Source: Rhizophagus irregularis (lineage: Eukaryota > Glomeromycota > Glomeromycetes > Glomerales > Glomeraceae). Taken from it: DNA of 64,000 nucleotides. The position numbers and the translations under genes were made by a program. The notes beneath the pieces were generated by a model. That model ran no database searches and had not been told where the DNA came from. It saw only the letters and a list, made by a program, of their open reading frames with translations. Each line of letters starts with the position of its first letter. Positions within the stretch are counted from its first letter, which is position 1. The stretch covers positions 124,001-188,000 of the forward strand of contig NC_089459.1 of NCBI RefSeq assembly GCF_026210795.1. Direction: 5' to 3'. Positions 45,962 to 58,647 of the stretch are shown piece by piece.

Positions 45962-47236
45962 TTATGCGCTTGGAGTACGTAAAAAGCTGTCTGGAGAACC
46001 ATTCTTAAGACCTTTAACGACCCCCTTTGTTGATAAATTTTTAAGTTCCGTTGCCATTGCATCTGGTGATTTGTTACCATTCTTGGCAATTATAAGAGCT
46101 ACAGTACCAGCAACATGTGGGCAAGCTTGAGAAGTGCCGGAAAATACTACAGTACCATTTTCGTCTTGAAAATCAGCACCTTCAATATCACGACCTGGAG
46201 CGAAAGTGTCTACACATTTTCCATCGTTTGAGAAATCTGTGACTGCGTCACTATCTTTTTCGGTAGCACCGACTGTGATAGCGCTAGGTTCAGATGCAGG
46301 TGATGTATTACAAGCATCCTTACTTTCGTTACCAGCGGCAACAACTACGTGAACACCAGCAGCGGTAAGTTTTGCGACAGCATCGTTTACAGCTTTTGAT
46401 TTATCACCTCCAAGAGACATGTTGACAACTGATTTCTTATTTTTACTCGCATTGTGTTGTTTTCCTACAAATTCCAATCCAGCGATAACTCCACTATTTG
46501 AACCAGAACCATTAGCATCTAAAACTCTAACAGCAACTAGATTGGCTTTTCTTGCTACTCCTAAAGTTTTTCCAGCCGCAATACTAGAAACATGAGTACC
46601 ATGACCATTTTCATCATCATCATTGCATCCATTACAGAAAGAACCTCCGATTTTGGCACGATTACCGAATTCACTATGGTTAATATTAATACCAGTATCG
46701 ACAACAAAAATGGTTACCCCTTGTCCAGCAGAATCGGGGAAAGTATATTTTCCATCTGGAGGTCGTTTAGCTTGATCAATACGATCAATGTTGAAAGTTG
46801 GATTATTGTCTACTGCACGACTAATAAGATGAGATGATGGTATTGCATATTGAGTCTTAACTTCACCATCTTCTTCAATATAATCAACATCATCCATTTT
46901 TTCAAGTTCCTTTACAGTTTGTGATGTCATTTTTCCAGTAAGACCAAAAAGACTAAAAACTCCGAAACTAGTGAAAGTGGGTTTACTTTTTTTGCTTTTG
47001 CTAAGAGATTTAATTTTATCAAAACTATCAACATCTGCATCCAAACAATTTTTAAACATATCATATTGCCTTTTAGCAGCAGCCTCGTTTTTAAAGACAA
47101 CGATAACACTTTTCTCTTTTTCAGTAGACTTGGAAGTTATTGATAATTTTTCAGGGCAACCAGCATCAACCGAGGAGAGTAAGAAAGTAACTATTACAGC
47201 GATAGAGAATATTTTAGCTAAGCGTGGAGCAACCAT
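45962..47236 (-). CDS. Secreted subtilisin-like serine protease (proteinase K type)
   Basis: Intronless, 424 residues. Residues 1-25 are a signal peptide (hydrophobic IFSIAVIVTFLLSS, cleavage near VDA-G). Residues about 40-130 resemble an I9 inhibitor propeptide (VIVVFKNEAA, VDYIEEDGEV). The peptidase S8 core has the full triad: D180 in FVVDTGI, H212 in NGHGTHVSS, S369 in FSGTSQACPHVAG, with oxyanion N303 in AAGNES. FNIDRIDQ marks the start of the mature enzyme. It should be secreted and self-processed to degrade protein. The gene appears intact and isolated. A poly-T tract lies directly upstream on the coding strand's complement. Confidence 0.93.
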   Translation of the reverse strand: MVAPRLAKIFSIAVIVTFLLSSVDAGCPEKLSITSKSTEKEKSVIVVFKNEAAAKRQYDMFKNCLDADVDSFDKIKSLSKSKKSKPTFTSFGVFSLFGLTGKMTSQTVKELEKMDDVDYIEEDGEVKTQYAIPSSHLISRAVDNNPTFNIDRIDQAKRPPDGKYTFPDSAGQGVTIFVVDTGININHSEFGNRAKIGGSFCNGCNDDDENGHGTHVSSIAAGKTLGVARKANLVAVRVLDANGSGSNSGVIAGLEFVGKQHNASKNKKSVVNMSLGGDKSKAVNDAVAKLTAAGVHVVVAAGNESKDACNTSPASEPSAITVGATEKDSDAVTDFSNDGKCVDTFAPGRDIEGADFQDENGTVVFSGTSQACPHVAGTVALIIAKNGNKSPDAMATELKNLSTKGVVKGLKNGSPDSFLRTPSA

Positions 47237-49022
47237 TTTTTTTTTTTCTCTCGATAATTAATGGATAATTAGTGGTTTATTTAGGTGAGAATTTTATAAA
47301 ATGAGGAATAAAAGAGGAAGGTGATGATTTAATAATTTATTCTATCCACGCAGTGGATAAAGAATATTGTATTATAAGGGAGGAGAGAAAAAAAAAAACG
47401 ACTCTGGTTAGGATTTTTTTTTTATTTTCGGACGGAGAAAAATTGAAAAGCAAAATCAGTTTGTATTTATATACAAAAATTTCTCAAATCTGAAAAATAA
47501 ATTTTTACTTACGCATTGTTGTTAAAATTTACATTTTTAGTAAGATTTTCAAATATATTAGTAGTTCCCTTGTTTGGCTTTTATAATGTAAGTTTGTTTC
47601 AATTTTTTATACTTATTTACCAAAATTGTTATGTTGAAATATATACAGTATAGTAACACAAGTTCCCGGGAGAAAAAAAAATCCATGAAACAGGATAGAA
47701 TCTAGCATATGTTTCAATTTAAAATATTCTAAACCAAAGATAACAAGGATCTTTTGACCATCTAATTTTGTCTTTAAAGAACGGATTTAATAAAATGCAT
47801 AAATCCTTATTGTAAGTTTCGAAAAATTTCGAGATATTTTATTATATTTATTATACATATTTCTTTATTTAAATATTTTGTAACTGTCGATCAAATTGAA
47901 AAAAAAGACTCTTTTAACAATTTTTATCTCCCTTTATGATAAAAGATAAAAAACAATTGATATTATTACATTAATGGGTAAAAAAAGCCTCCCTAAATTG
48001 AGGCTTTCTTTCATATTTTCCCCTCATAATAAGTAATAATAAAAAATTTCTAACCTTTTTAAAAATTACAACAAAACCATCCATTGTCACAAGAAAAAGA
48101 GATTAAAGTCGTACAACCAAAATAATCTTGTAATTCGAAAAACGTTGTTCTCTTTCTTTGTACAAATTACAAAAAGATTTACTCGTTACACAATAGTAAT
48201 TATTTAGTTTTCCATATTTAAACATAAACTTAAATAAAAACAAACCTGTTGTTAATTTAAAATCATCACCATTTATGGATGAACCATACGTTAGGATCGT
48301 ATGGGTCATATGAGGTCCGGAATATATTATGTATTATTATTAGTAATTGAAAATAAAAAAACCTGCAGATATATTTCATATTTATATATCATACTACATA
48401 AATAATAAATAATAGTGCGATTTTTATGAGTTACTAAATTTTAAAAAGTGTTTCAGATTGACCAATCAATAATTTTTAAAAAGTAAATAGCTTTAAAAGG
48501 TAATTTTATATATGTTATACTAATGTAGAAAATTTTTATCATTGTATCGCATATTGATTCCATCCGTCTTTTATTTCCAAATCTGATAAATTGTGGTCAT
48601 CATGAAACATACAATAAGTTAAGATTTTGCATAAATCGTATCTCTTGTACATTTGTGTACATTTGAAACCATAAACAACCGCAATCATTCGAATTTCAAT
48701 TTATGGACAAATTTTTTTTCGGTTATCTACTGGTTAATTATATATTAAATCTAAATTAACTATAATATTATAATACTATGATACCTAATTTTATTAATTA
48801 ATTTTACCTAAAAAGAATTATTAATAAATTTGTTCAGCCTAATTTTATTTAAGTTAAATACGTAATGCGATTGATTAATTTTTTGTTTGATCTTTTATAC
48901 TTTATCTTTTTTCAGATTAGCTCTCGTAAATCTTATTTAATCATTAATAACGTTAATGTAACAACTTATAATTAGGCTAATATTTTTTTATTCGGGATCC
49001 CGTTCGACCAAAATCCCGACAT
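47237..49022. other. Intergenic region without supported gene
   Basis: Upstream region of the subtilase followed by AT-rich spacer. The 68-codon minus-strand frame at 48103-48309 has no recognisable domain. No RNA gene seen. Confidence 0.5.
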
Positions 49023-50240
49023 TCACAAAATCTTACCCTATAAAACGTTATTTTTGTAAAAACTTCGTAAAATGGATTCATTCACGGAAAATGTTATCAA
49101 TTCCGGAAATATGAGCCTTTTACGGATAAAAGACGGGTTAAATCTCGAAATGTCATAATCTTTATTAATGAATTCAAGATTTTTTTATTTCGGATTAATT
49201 TCAAATTATAAATTTCGGGATTTCGTAATTACGGTTATCCCCAGTGATTTGCATTGAAAGATTGGAAGCAATCGGAAACTTCCAATTCTTCCAATCCTAA
49301 ACCTTCCAAATTTAATAGAGTTTCCATAGATTACATATACATACACATTGAGATATTGAATTGAAAAGATTTAAAAGGTCCAATTATAATATGAAAGTTA
49401 CCAGTTAACTAATACATATTATCTCATTGATTCTTGTATGATCATATTTAAGATCTTTTTATTAAAGTACTCGATGTCATAGTTAATAAAACCTTGCATC
49501 GTTGATGTATAAACTGGGTTAGCTTATTTTGACCTGCTAGGTTGATCATTTAAATTCTAGTAAATTCCCGAGTGATGCATTAGCTATTGGAAACTTCCAA
49601 TTTTTCCAATCCTAGACCAATAGAATTTCCATTGAGAAAAATATGAATAAAAAATTATTGGAATATTGGAATATTGGAATTGGAAGGATTAGATGGTCCA
49701 AAAATCACCTGAAAACTTTAAACGCATATCACTGCTTATCTCAACACCAGAGGTGTAAACTTACTGTAATTCATTTTTAAATTACGTCCATATGACTTAA
49801 CTAGTTACGACATATGACTTACATGTTATTCTTGTATGATCATATTTAAGATCTTTTCATCATAGTATTCGATGTCTTTATCAGATAGACAGATACTAAT
49901 CTGACTAATAATACAGTAATTGGTTAATAAAAAGCATCAATGGTATAGGCGAACTGAATAGTTCATTTTGTGATGATACATCCCTAGTTACCCTGAATGT
50001 ATCCAGGATTTTCCTGGATACATCCCTGAATAGATCTTCATTTATTCAATTTTAGTAAAATTACGCTTTATCCCCAAAAAAAAGTCGATCAGTTTTTTAT
50101 ATTCCATCTTTTTTCCGTAAAAGGCTCATATTTCCGGAATTAATAAACTTACATCACGGTATTTATCGAATTATTTACATTTTCCGTGAATGGATCCATT
50201 TTTACGGAGTTTTTACAGAAATAACGGATAAAATTTTTCA
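49023..50240. mobile_element. Long-TIR element, about 1.2 kb
   Basis: The left arm (49023-49134) and the right arm (50109-50240) are inverted copies. They share GTAAAAACTTCGTAAA / GTAAAAACTCCGTAAA, CATTCACGGAAAATGT and TTCCGGAAATATGAGCCTTT, with a small indel in the right arm. The centre has a directly duplicated block of about 300 bp (GGAAACTTCCAAT at about 49268 and 49578; GTATGATCATATTTAAGATC at about 49436 and 49844). No coding capacity. Exact ends and target duplication were not resolved. Confidence 0.6.
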
Positions 50241-51001
50241 TAGGGACATTATCGCATTAATTCCTGTATAATCATAGCAGTGTTGTCCCTTTAGTTGGAC
50301 TAGAACGGATTAATCCATATTTTGTGAACATAAGCCAGTAAACCACCACTGGATTGACCAGTGACACCAACCCAAGCCCGCACTTGGAAATTAACCTAAA
50401 GTGCCCAACTTATTGCTATAATAAAAAAATTGGAAAATTAAAAATCAAAATATAATAAAAATTTTAAGAGGTCAAGTTTAATGATGCTTACTATCACGAA
50501 ATCTCTATTCAGAAGTAAAGTCATAGACATCAGCACTTCTGGCCTCAACTTTTTCATTTAAATCATGGTTTTATTCCTCGTAGTTAATATTCAATCATTG
50601 AATTGATTTAATATAAACTAACAGAAACAGAACATGCCAATTTTTTAGATTCATTTCTTCGTATTGATTTATATATATAAAGATTCATTAATATTTTATA
50701 GGAATATTGATGCCGTATAAAATGAAAAAGCAATAATTTTTGTACCTATTCCCGATTTCCGATTTAATAACCAAAATGCTATTTTGCTTAAAAATACACT
50801 CGTAATTGTCGCATCATATATTAATTACTCCTTATAAGTTCATGAATTTCGATCGTGACAAATATTTTTAGGGAGATTTCAATATTTTATTAGTTCTCAA
50901 GCCTTTCAAGAAATTTCAGAAGGCAAACTGCAAAAAAAGGTTCCATTAATATTAAAAGCATTTGATGGCATTATTACTTTTATGTAAGGTAGATTTACAT
51001 A

Positions 51002-51080
51002 TTATTGTATGGGGTATACTTGATAGGATAAAACGGCGCAGCCGTTTTATTCTATCATTAAGTGTTTACCCTATACAATA
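51002..51080. mobile_element. 79-bp near-perfect hairpin (tiny MITE)
   Basis: The arms TATTGTATGGGGTATACTTG and the complement of GTGTTTACCCTATACAATA fold with GGATAAAACGGC / GCCGTTTTATTC at the stem top and a 3-nt loop. It is the only GC-richer island in the surrounding spacer. Confidence 0.55.
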
Positions 51081-51905
51081 ATTATATTATCGTCTAGTTA
51101 TTTAGGCTCACATTATACATTCATAAATAAATGGATAGGATGTACAATATTAACCTCTGTAACTATATGATAATTGCTAATACAGTACTGTATATTCAAT
51201 ATATATAAATATAAATTTTTTTTAAATCTAATTTTTTCATAAATAAAATGAATAAATAAATGATGTTTCTATTTAAGTAATATATAAACGATTTAGTTAG
51301 TATCATAATATCATAACTTACTATACTTATCGGTATGACAATATACTACAATATCTGTGTTTTTTAATTATTGTATAATTAATTTCATATACTACCATAG
51401 GGGGTAAATAATAGTCGCGGTCCCAACTTTATTGATTTTTTAAATCTCAGAAGTGAATTACGAAACATATGATGCTATCAAAGAGGGATATACAGTATAA
51501 CAAGAGGAGTAATATGTCCATTTATTTTGGGACATCTAAAGAGATGAGAAAATCGATTAACATCGTGATGACATGTTTCAAGAAGCTAATCCGAACTACA
51601 ACTTTTGCGGAATATACAGATTGTAAAATATCAATGATCAAAATAATGGTAGGTTTAAATTTTATTAGAATTTTCGTTTGATTTTTCGTTTGATTAATTG
51701 CACAAGATTGGCAGTATCAATTTTGGCTTTTGGGGAAATCCTTACCATAAAAAAAAAAATTCTTGTATGAAATAGGCATAGCCTAGTACATAAATCCCGA
51801 AAAATTGCGTCATGATGAACATCATCTTTCGCGTAAATTTTTTACTGATAAATTCTATACTTATATCGTCATTGATCAAGAGTCTATTTTATTATTAATC
51901 ATGAT

Positions 51906-52064
51906 GTTGTGCCCCAAATCTCAATATGCCCCAAATTGACGATAATCATCGATGATTACTATATGTGAAAAGTGATGCTTTGAAAATTCTTGAGGCATTA
52001 TAAAGATGGGCCGATAATTTAGGCCGATCGTTGATTTGGGGCAATCGTCAACTTGGGGCACAAC
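51906..52064. mobile_element. MITE with GTTGTGCCCCAA ends
   Basis: The left end GTTGTGCCCCAAATCTC and the right end read inward (GTTGTGCCCCAAGTTGACGA) are inverted copies. A second TGCCCCAAATTGACGAT block lies inside the left end and its counterpart inside the right. ATGAT occurs on both sides (51901-51905 and 52066-52070), a possible 5-bp duplication. Confidence 0.6.
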
Positions 52065-52229
52065 AATGATGAGGTTTTTACAAGTATATAACTATCTAAA
52101 ATTCTTTTTATCGCTTTACATATTAAAGTTATGACTAAGAAAAGAGGAAACTTCTGCTACTAGTTCGCCTACCGCAATTAGCTCGTCTACTGGTACTAGA
52201 TCCGAAACCACACTTTTCTGTTTGGTCCA

Positions 52230-53661
52230 CAAAAACCTCCAAGTTCTTTTTTCCCAGCTACGGTAGGAGGTCACGAGGACTTAGGAAGTTAATTAAGAAA
52301 GAGAGCGAACCTTATCTCGATGATTTTGCACCATGGCAACTTAGACTATGGGTAGTTGATATACCTTTAAATTCGCCAAACCTCGGTGACTCTAGCGTAA
52401 ACATCGTGAATGTGTTGCAGGGATGGGAGTTCTTCATCCTAACAAAGTTGGAGACATTTTTACCACACAACCCAACGAAAATAATATTCATATAATTGTC
52501 GAGTTGCCTACCTCTCCTTCCGGTAAGTGAATTTATTATCTTTTTGAGCGTTAAGTTAACCTGTTGAGAAGACGAATAATGAAAAAGTTGATGAATGGAT
52601 GTGTAAAAAAAAAGTGATCAAAATAGTTAAGGCGACGTTTATGTAATTTATTAACTTCGTGCTTCTTATATTTACTCGGAGGCACCTTCGAAAACTACAA
52701 AAGGAGAATAAAACGGTCGATTGACACGTTTACTGACAATTCGTATGCCTTTTGCTGAGTATTTATTTATTTTTTTTTATTTTAGGCAAACGAAAAAACG
52801 AAAAGTCTCTCTCTCAAGTATGAACCAAACGCATTTGGATGAGTTACTTAACCACTTGAATTTTTGTCGAGCTATAAGTGTTATCACTGTGGATTCAACA
52901 GATAAAGTTTTTGATGAACAATTCTTCGTGTGGGATTAACGAATCGAAAATCAACAAGCGGAGGATCAAAAAGATTTTCAAGGTAGTGTGATTAAACAAG
53001 GGTACAGTATATGAATTATTTAAGTGACAATATCTCTATTTCCTCAACACTCGCCTGGTACGATCCAAAGTCTAAGAATGACCTTTGAATGTCAGCGATG
53101 TCTCGCTTCCATTCGACATAAGTGGGATGACAGATGTATTGGTCATGAACAAAAGCTTTTACAATGTTCTAGATTATTATAGTGGAATTCGGGCTGGATT
53201 CGAACTGAAGAAAAGGGTCCAAGATATTCATGTTTATCAAGTCATTACAGAGCTTATCGCGACAAATATTCTTTCAAATTTTGCCGTTTTCTCGTTCTCA
53301 CTGATTTAAATGATTGTTGGATATTCTATTGGCTTTCAAATGATAGAACAGTTATGATGTTTCGAGCCATCGATTCAAGTAATGCTCTTGACATTATTGG
53401 GAGAACACTTGACGAAGATTCCATTTCTACCGCAACTACTACCATTGACCCTAATTTTCCTATTGGATCGAGAATTAACTTTTGTCATTTGGGAAATTTA
53501 CAAGGAGAAGCATCGGAAAATGTGGACCTATTTTTTAATAGACCTAAGGTCCAATTCGAATTTGAGGATGATGTCGCGAACATGAAAGATATGTTTGACG
53601 AGATGACTGAAGAGGAGATAAAGGGTTGGAAAGTAAGACGAGTAATAAAGCTTTTTGGATG
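52230..53661 (+). pseudogene. Crinkler (CRN) gene, decayed
   Basis: The plus strand shows a CRN header remnant: PWQLRLWVVDIPLNSPNL (about 52330-52385) and, after a frameshift near 52415, GVLHPNKVGDIFTTQP and NNIHIIVELPTSPS ending at a donor TCCG|GTAAGTG (about 52523). An acceptor TTTATTTTAG precedes a basic KKRKVSLSS block (about 52790). Further downstream, across stops, are CRCLASIRHKWDD-like and YRDKYSFKFCRFLVLTDLND pieces and a final open part 53354-53661 (MMFRAIDSSN, acidic EEEIKGWKVRRVIKLFG). The layout parallels the intact CRN at 35650 (header, short basic exon, effector domain), but the C-terminal domain differs. Confidence 0.6.
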
Positions 53662-54174
53662 AGACACCCGGCTTTCAATTAGATAAAAATTACATGAGTA
53701 TGCTCTCATGATTGTGCGAATATAATATTAGTCAAATTTTTAACTGCATCTAGTTAGCTATTTTTTATTAATAAAATTTTCAATAAAGCAATTTATAATT
53801 TCACCCGTATTGGGCTTTATTTTTTTAAGTTCATGTGTGATGTACTTGCTGTTGCCAATAGATATGAAAATATAAATGATGTATGGCTTTTTTTTTCGAC
53901 CTAAGGTCTCAAAGATTAGGATCAAAAATATTTTCTGTCGTGATTTCATAGTCTAACAGATCACGATAGGTTGATTGGTAAAGAGCTATTGCGTCGAGTA
54001 CTGCATGGCTTGATGATCTTATGAAAGAATGGGAAAAAACTCATACCCAGTTTATAGAAATCTTGAATATTATCTATGCATAGGCGTCATGTGAGATCGG
54101 TCACCTGAAATGCGCAGTACGATATCGGAAAAATTCTTGCCGAAGTGTTATTCCGTTTCAGCGTGTCAGAATAC

Positions 54175-54540
54175 TGAAACTTTTACCAAAATTCTAAACT
54201 AAATTCTAGATTTCAGCAATGATTTGAGATTTCAACAATAGTTTAGAATTAAATTGCCAAAACCTTAGATTATCCAAATAGTTGCCAAAATCTAAAACTG
54301 TGTTGTCAAAATTCCAATTTATTGCTAAAATTACAGACTATTGTTGAAATTTAAAATTGGATGTTGAAATCCCAAACCTATCAACTATATATAGCAAAGG
54401 TATCTTAGTTCTTGAAATATAATAATTGCTAAAATTCTAAATCCTAAATTTGTCAAAATTCTAAACTATTGCTGAAAATTCAAAATTGATACTAAAATTC
54501 CAAATCATTACCAAAATTCAATTTTAAGATTTAATTTGAG
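54175..54540. repeat. Degenerate 20-bp satellite-like repeat
   Basis: About 15 loosely similar units of TTGCYAAAATTCTAAACTAT type follow each other with a spacing of roughly 20 bp, in direct order with some complement-like units (CAACAATAGTTTAGAATT). Confidence 0.5.
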
Positions 54541-55440
54541 GCAAGGATTTTGATATAATTTACAAATATTATAAAAACAGGTCCAATATCTTTTTTTTTA
54601 TTTTTAAATTTAAGTGAAGCAATATAAACAAATCTCAAATTATCACTCTAGTACTAAATATTCTTAGTACAAATAGTAGTATCTATCCTTCTGATATTCA
54701 TATTCTGAAGATTAAAGAATTTATCATAATCACTTGTGAATGTATTTATTACCAAAAATATCTTAAAAAATATCTTTTAAACTGTAAAATCAAAAATATC
54801 AAAACTTTAATTTTTTCAAATTTTTTTAAAAAAATGGACAAAACTTACAAGTTACAATTATAGGTTAAATGAAAAAAATCAGATTTTACTCCATTTAAAA
54901 TAATTTTGCTGATTTTCAAATATAATTTGCCAATTTTTGTTTATTTTTGAATAGTTTTATTTATTTATGTCAATTTTTAAAATTCCAATTATTCTATCAG
55001 AAATACTATTTTCAATAGCCAATTTGTGCTATTTTTTAATACTAATTTTAAAGCCAAAAATATTATATTTTAAACTAGGTAATGGGAGCCATTGTAATAT
55101 CTGAAACACTTGTTTAATGTATTAAATCAAAATATAATATTTATGTAACATAATTTTATAGATAACTTTTTTTGCAAAAATTTAACAATCTTAAAAAAAA
55201 GAGTTTAACTTATGACTAAAATTTTAATGAAAAATATTAATCATACATCAGAAATCTGATCATATGATAATAATCATACATAATCAATAATATATTTTAT
55301 TGGTTAATTATATGTACAGATAGACATACCTTACATTACAATATATTTAACTGAAGGTATTTGAAGTATAGCTGAGAATAAATGAGGAAAAAATCAAATT
55401 TTAGTTATTGCTGTTTTCAAAATTACTGACAAATTCTGAT
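54541..55440. other. AT-rich gene-free stretch
   Basis: No coding or RNA feature is supportable. A/T runs only. Confidence 0.5.
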
Positions 55441-55964
55441 TTGCAAGGTTTGATATATGATTTTTCATATAACAAAAGTAAATCACATTTTTACATGAAT
55501 TTTTAATATTTTCATGTCAAATTTTTTTTGTGAATCATCAAATTCAAGATAAAATGTGTATCAATACAAAATTTCAGTATATATTTAATATAAAATTTTG
55601 GAGTTTTACTATGTAGATATCATTTATTATAGTCATTTATATATAAAAAAAAGTGAATCACATTTCTACATCAATTTTTAATATATTTATATCAAATTTT
55701 TGTGAATCATTAAATTCAAGACAAAATATATATTAACGCAAAATTTTAATATATATTTCTTATAAAAATTTTGGACTTTTACTATGCGAATATTATTTAT
55801 TACAGTTATTTATATATAAAAATAAAGTAAATCACATTTCTACATGAATTTTTAATAATTTCATGTCAAATTTTTTTTGTAAATCATTAAATTCGAGATA
55901 AAATTAGTATCAATGCAAAATTTAGCATATATTTCATATAAAAATTTTGGACTTTTACTATGTT
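55441..55964. repeat. 175-bp tandem repeat, three copies
   Basis: Units carry GTRAATCACATTTYTACAT at 55478, 55653 and 55827 (periods 175 and 174), with further shared blocks (TGAATCATYAAATTCRAGA, AAAATTTTGGACTTTTACTATG). The copies are fairly similar, with small indels. Confidence 0.8.
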
Positions 55965-56350
55965 CTCTTTAATATTTTTTACTTATTTTGTATTTTTATC
56001 TTAATAATATTTCTTTTATTTTTTATTATTTCCATTAATTCTATAAAGATTTTCTTTTATTCTATCACATCTTTTATCTGTTTATTTCATCTTTTATTAT
56101 TATTATTTTGTTATATTTACATATTATTTTTGGTGTATTTAAAATTACTATTTTTATATTTCTTTTTTTCTTTTCTTTCACATTTTTACTAGAATAATTC
56201 CTATGTACTTCAGTATTTTTAATAAAATCTTTCTTTCTTTTTGTAATTTTTTTCTGATAATTTTAACTTTTCAATCAATATTTTATACTATTTATTTATT
56301 ATGATTATTTTACATCTTGTAATATATTTTTTTTTCAACTTTTATCATTA

Positions 56351-56522
56351 CAGTCAAACCTTGATATAGCGAACCCTTGATATAGTGAATTTTTCAGACA
56401 ACTATAATAAATTTCCCCTTGCTATAACGAATTAACCAATCAAATCTCTTAAAATCTTCACTATAGCCCTATAGCGAAGTTGAGGTCTGGAACCTAGAGT
56501 TCGTTATAACAAGAGTTGACTG
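56351..56522. mobile_element. TA-flanked MITE, 172 bp
   Basis: The left end CAGTCAAACCTTGATATAGC and the right end read inward (CAGTCAACTCTTGTTATAAC) are inverted copies. TA flanks at 56349-56350 and 56523-56524. The subterminal GATATAGCGAA motifs resemble those of the element at 2202-3573, so both are probably non-autonomous Tc1/mariner-pogo type elements. Confidence 0.75.
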
Positions 56523-56524
56523 TA

Positions 56525-57229
56525 TTTTTAATTTTGACCCTTTCATATTTTCAGTATTCTTGATGCTTTTAAATATTTTTATTATATTTATATATGATTC
56601 TTTATTTAATGTATTATAAAATGATTTGTATCTTTTATTATCTTTCTTAATTTCTTTTTAATATAATTATTTCAACATTCTTTATTTTCTAAAAAAATTA
56701 CTATTGCATTATCTATAATATCTCTATATTTAAATATCTCTTTCTTTATCTTATAATTTTCATATGGATTTATTCTGTGAATTTAGTTATTCTTCTATTA
56801 ATTTCTTCTACAATTTGTTTTTTAAATAACCATTCATATTCTTTTAAAGGTTCTTCAAATCTCTTATCATTATTTCTTTTTTTCTTGAATTTATTAAACA
56901 CTATTTTCAACTTATTTTTTCCTTTTAATTGTTTAATTATATTTTCTATTCTACTGCTATAAATTTCCTACATTATCTATTCCATTAATTATAATAACTT
57001 GTAATTTATTTTTCTAATTTAACTTTTTTAATAATTTCTCTTCTGTCTTTTCATCAATATTTAATAGTATTGCTTTTTTATTAGTAAATACTTTAATTTA
57101 TCCCATCTTTCTTTCATTTTTTTGATATTGTACCATTTATTATTCTTTAATCTAACATATTTCTCTTTTTGATTTTTTTTGATTTATATTCCTATTTTTA
57201 TTCATTTTTATTACTTGATATTTTTGATT
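56525..57229. other. AT-rich stretch, possible decayed retroelement
   Basis: The minus strand has short coding-like shards (for example KRFEEPLKEYEWLFKKQI near 56850) downstream of the gypsy RNase H remnant, but frames are broken too often to assign. Confidence 0.35.
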
Positions 57230-57710
57230 ATTTTTTTTACTTTTTATATCTTTATTCTCAAATTTTAATTGTAATAATAAATTTGCATTCTTATTTTCTT
57301 TATTACTCCTGTATATTACTTTAAAATCATACTGTTATAACTCTATTATCCATCTTACTCTTCTTTCTTTAAGTACTTTAGCATTCATTATTAATTCTTT
57401 CAATGCTGTATGATCAGTAATAATTTTGAATTTTTTATTAATTAAAAATTTATGAAAATTTTAAATTTCCAAAATATCACTAAACATTTTAATTCTATTA
57501 TTGGATAATTCTTTTCTGCTCCAACTAAACTTCTACTAATGTAAATTCTTTATTTTCTTTATTTTCTAAGCTAATACAGCTTCCAATTCTTCTTCTGATA
57601 CATCTGTTATCAGTATAAATTCTTTATTAAAATCTGGATAATCTAGTATTAGCTTTTCTGTTAATTTAATCTTTAATTTTTTATATTGTTTTTTATTGAA
57701 GTAAATAAAC
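57230..57710 (-). pseudogene. Ty3/gypsy RNase H remnant
   Basis: The minus-strand translation in broken frames gives LDYPDFNKEFILITDVSEEE (end of RT and start of RNase H, about 57660-57600), then NNRIKMFSDI, KFKIITDHTALKELIMNAKV (about 57440-57385, with the TDH catalytic motif) and YDFKVIYRSNKENKNANLL (about 57335-57280). Multiple stops and frameshifts. It is unrelated in position to the copy at 16160-30805 and more decayed. Confidence 0.65.
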
Positions 57711-58647
57711 AATTATGTACATATAAGTAAACAATTATCTTATGTATCAATGATTCTATAGTTAATAATGTCAAATAAATAAAATATTAAGTAAAAAAAA
57801 ACAAAAATAATGATAATTTACAATTATTTTGTTGCAAATACTATTACTACATTATGATAGAATAGTAATATCCTTAGTAATATAGTCTAGGGATTTTATT
57901 GTAATTAAATCTTTACCTTACTATAAAACAAATAATTTCTCAAGACTATTGATTTGGATTAATGCATTTTGATTGATAGCTATAAGTTGTTGACTGAGAA
58001 CTTCCATCACTGCTTGACCAGTAATGAATTCTTTAATTTTATCCATGAGTGGTATATGACTAGATTATCTACTATATAAATAGTTTAACTTGTTGAAATT
58101 ATAACCAAAAGTTGATAATTCATATATAAATAATATTACCTTTCTTTTGTATCTTTAAAATTTTGCACCAGGTTTAATTGTTTCTTATATTTCTTCAATT
58201 AATATTTTTGAACTTAGAAAAGTTTTCCTAAAATATTTTATTAATTCAATTTGTAAAAGTTTCCCCATCTTGATTATTTATTTGATTGCTCTTAATTAAA
58301 TTAATGGCAAGTTTCATCATAAGAAATCAAAAGTTTATAATTAAAGGAAGGAGGTGTCAAACTAATAAATACAATTTATATAATTTATATCAAGATAACT
58401 ATAATTTTAATATTATATCTCATACAAATGCTATTGATAATTAAACTCATGAAACTTTTTATTTTTAAATCTCGGAATCAAACTTTTTTAATTATCGCCA
58501 TGAACATATGTAACTAGAAGTCACATGATAAACTACGTCCCACGTGTCCAATAAGTCACGAAGTTAAAAACGCGCAAATACATAAAATACATAATTTCAA
58601 ATTTTTTTTTTTTCTAACATAATTATACAATCAAAATTATACCAACC
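57711..58647. other. AT-rich spacer
   Basis: No supportable gene. It is the 3' side of the minus-strand F-box gene. Confidence 0.45.
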
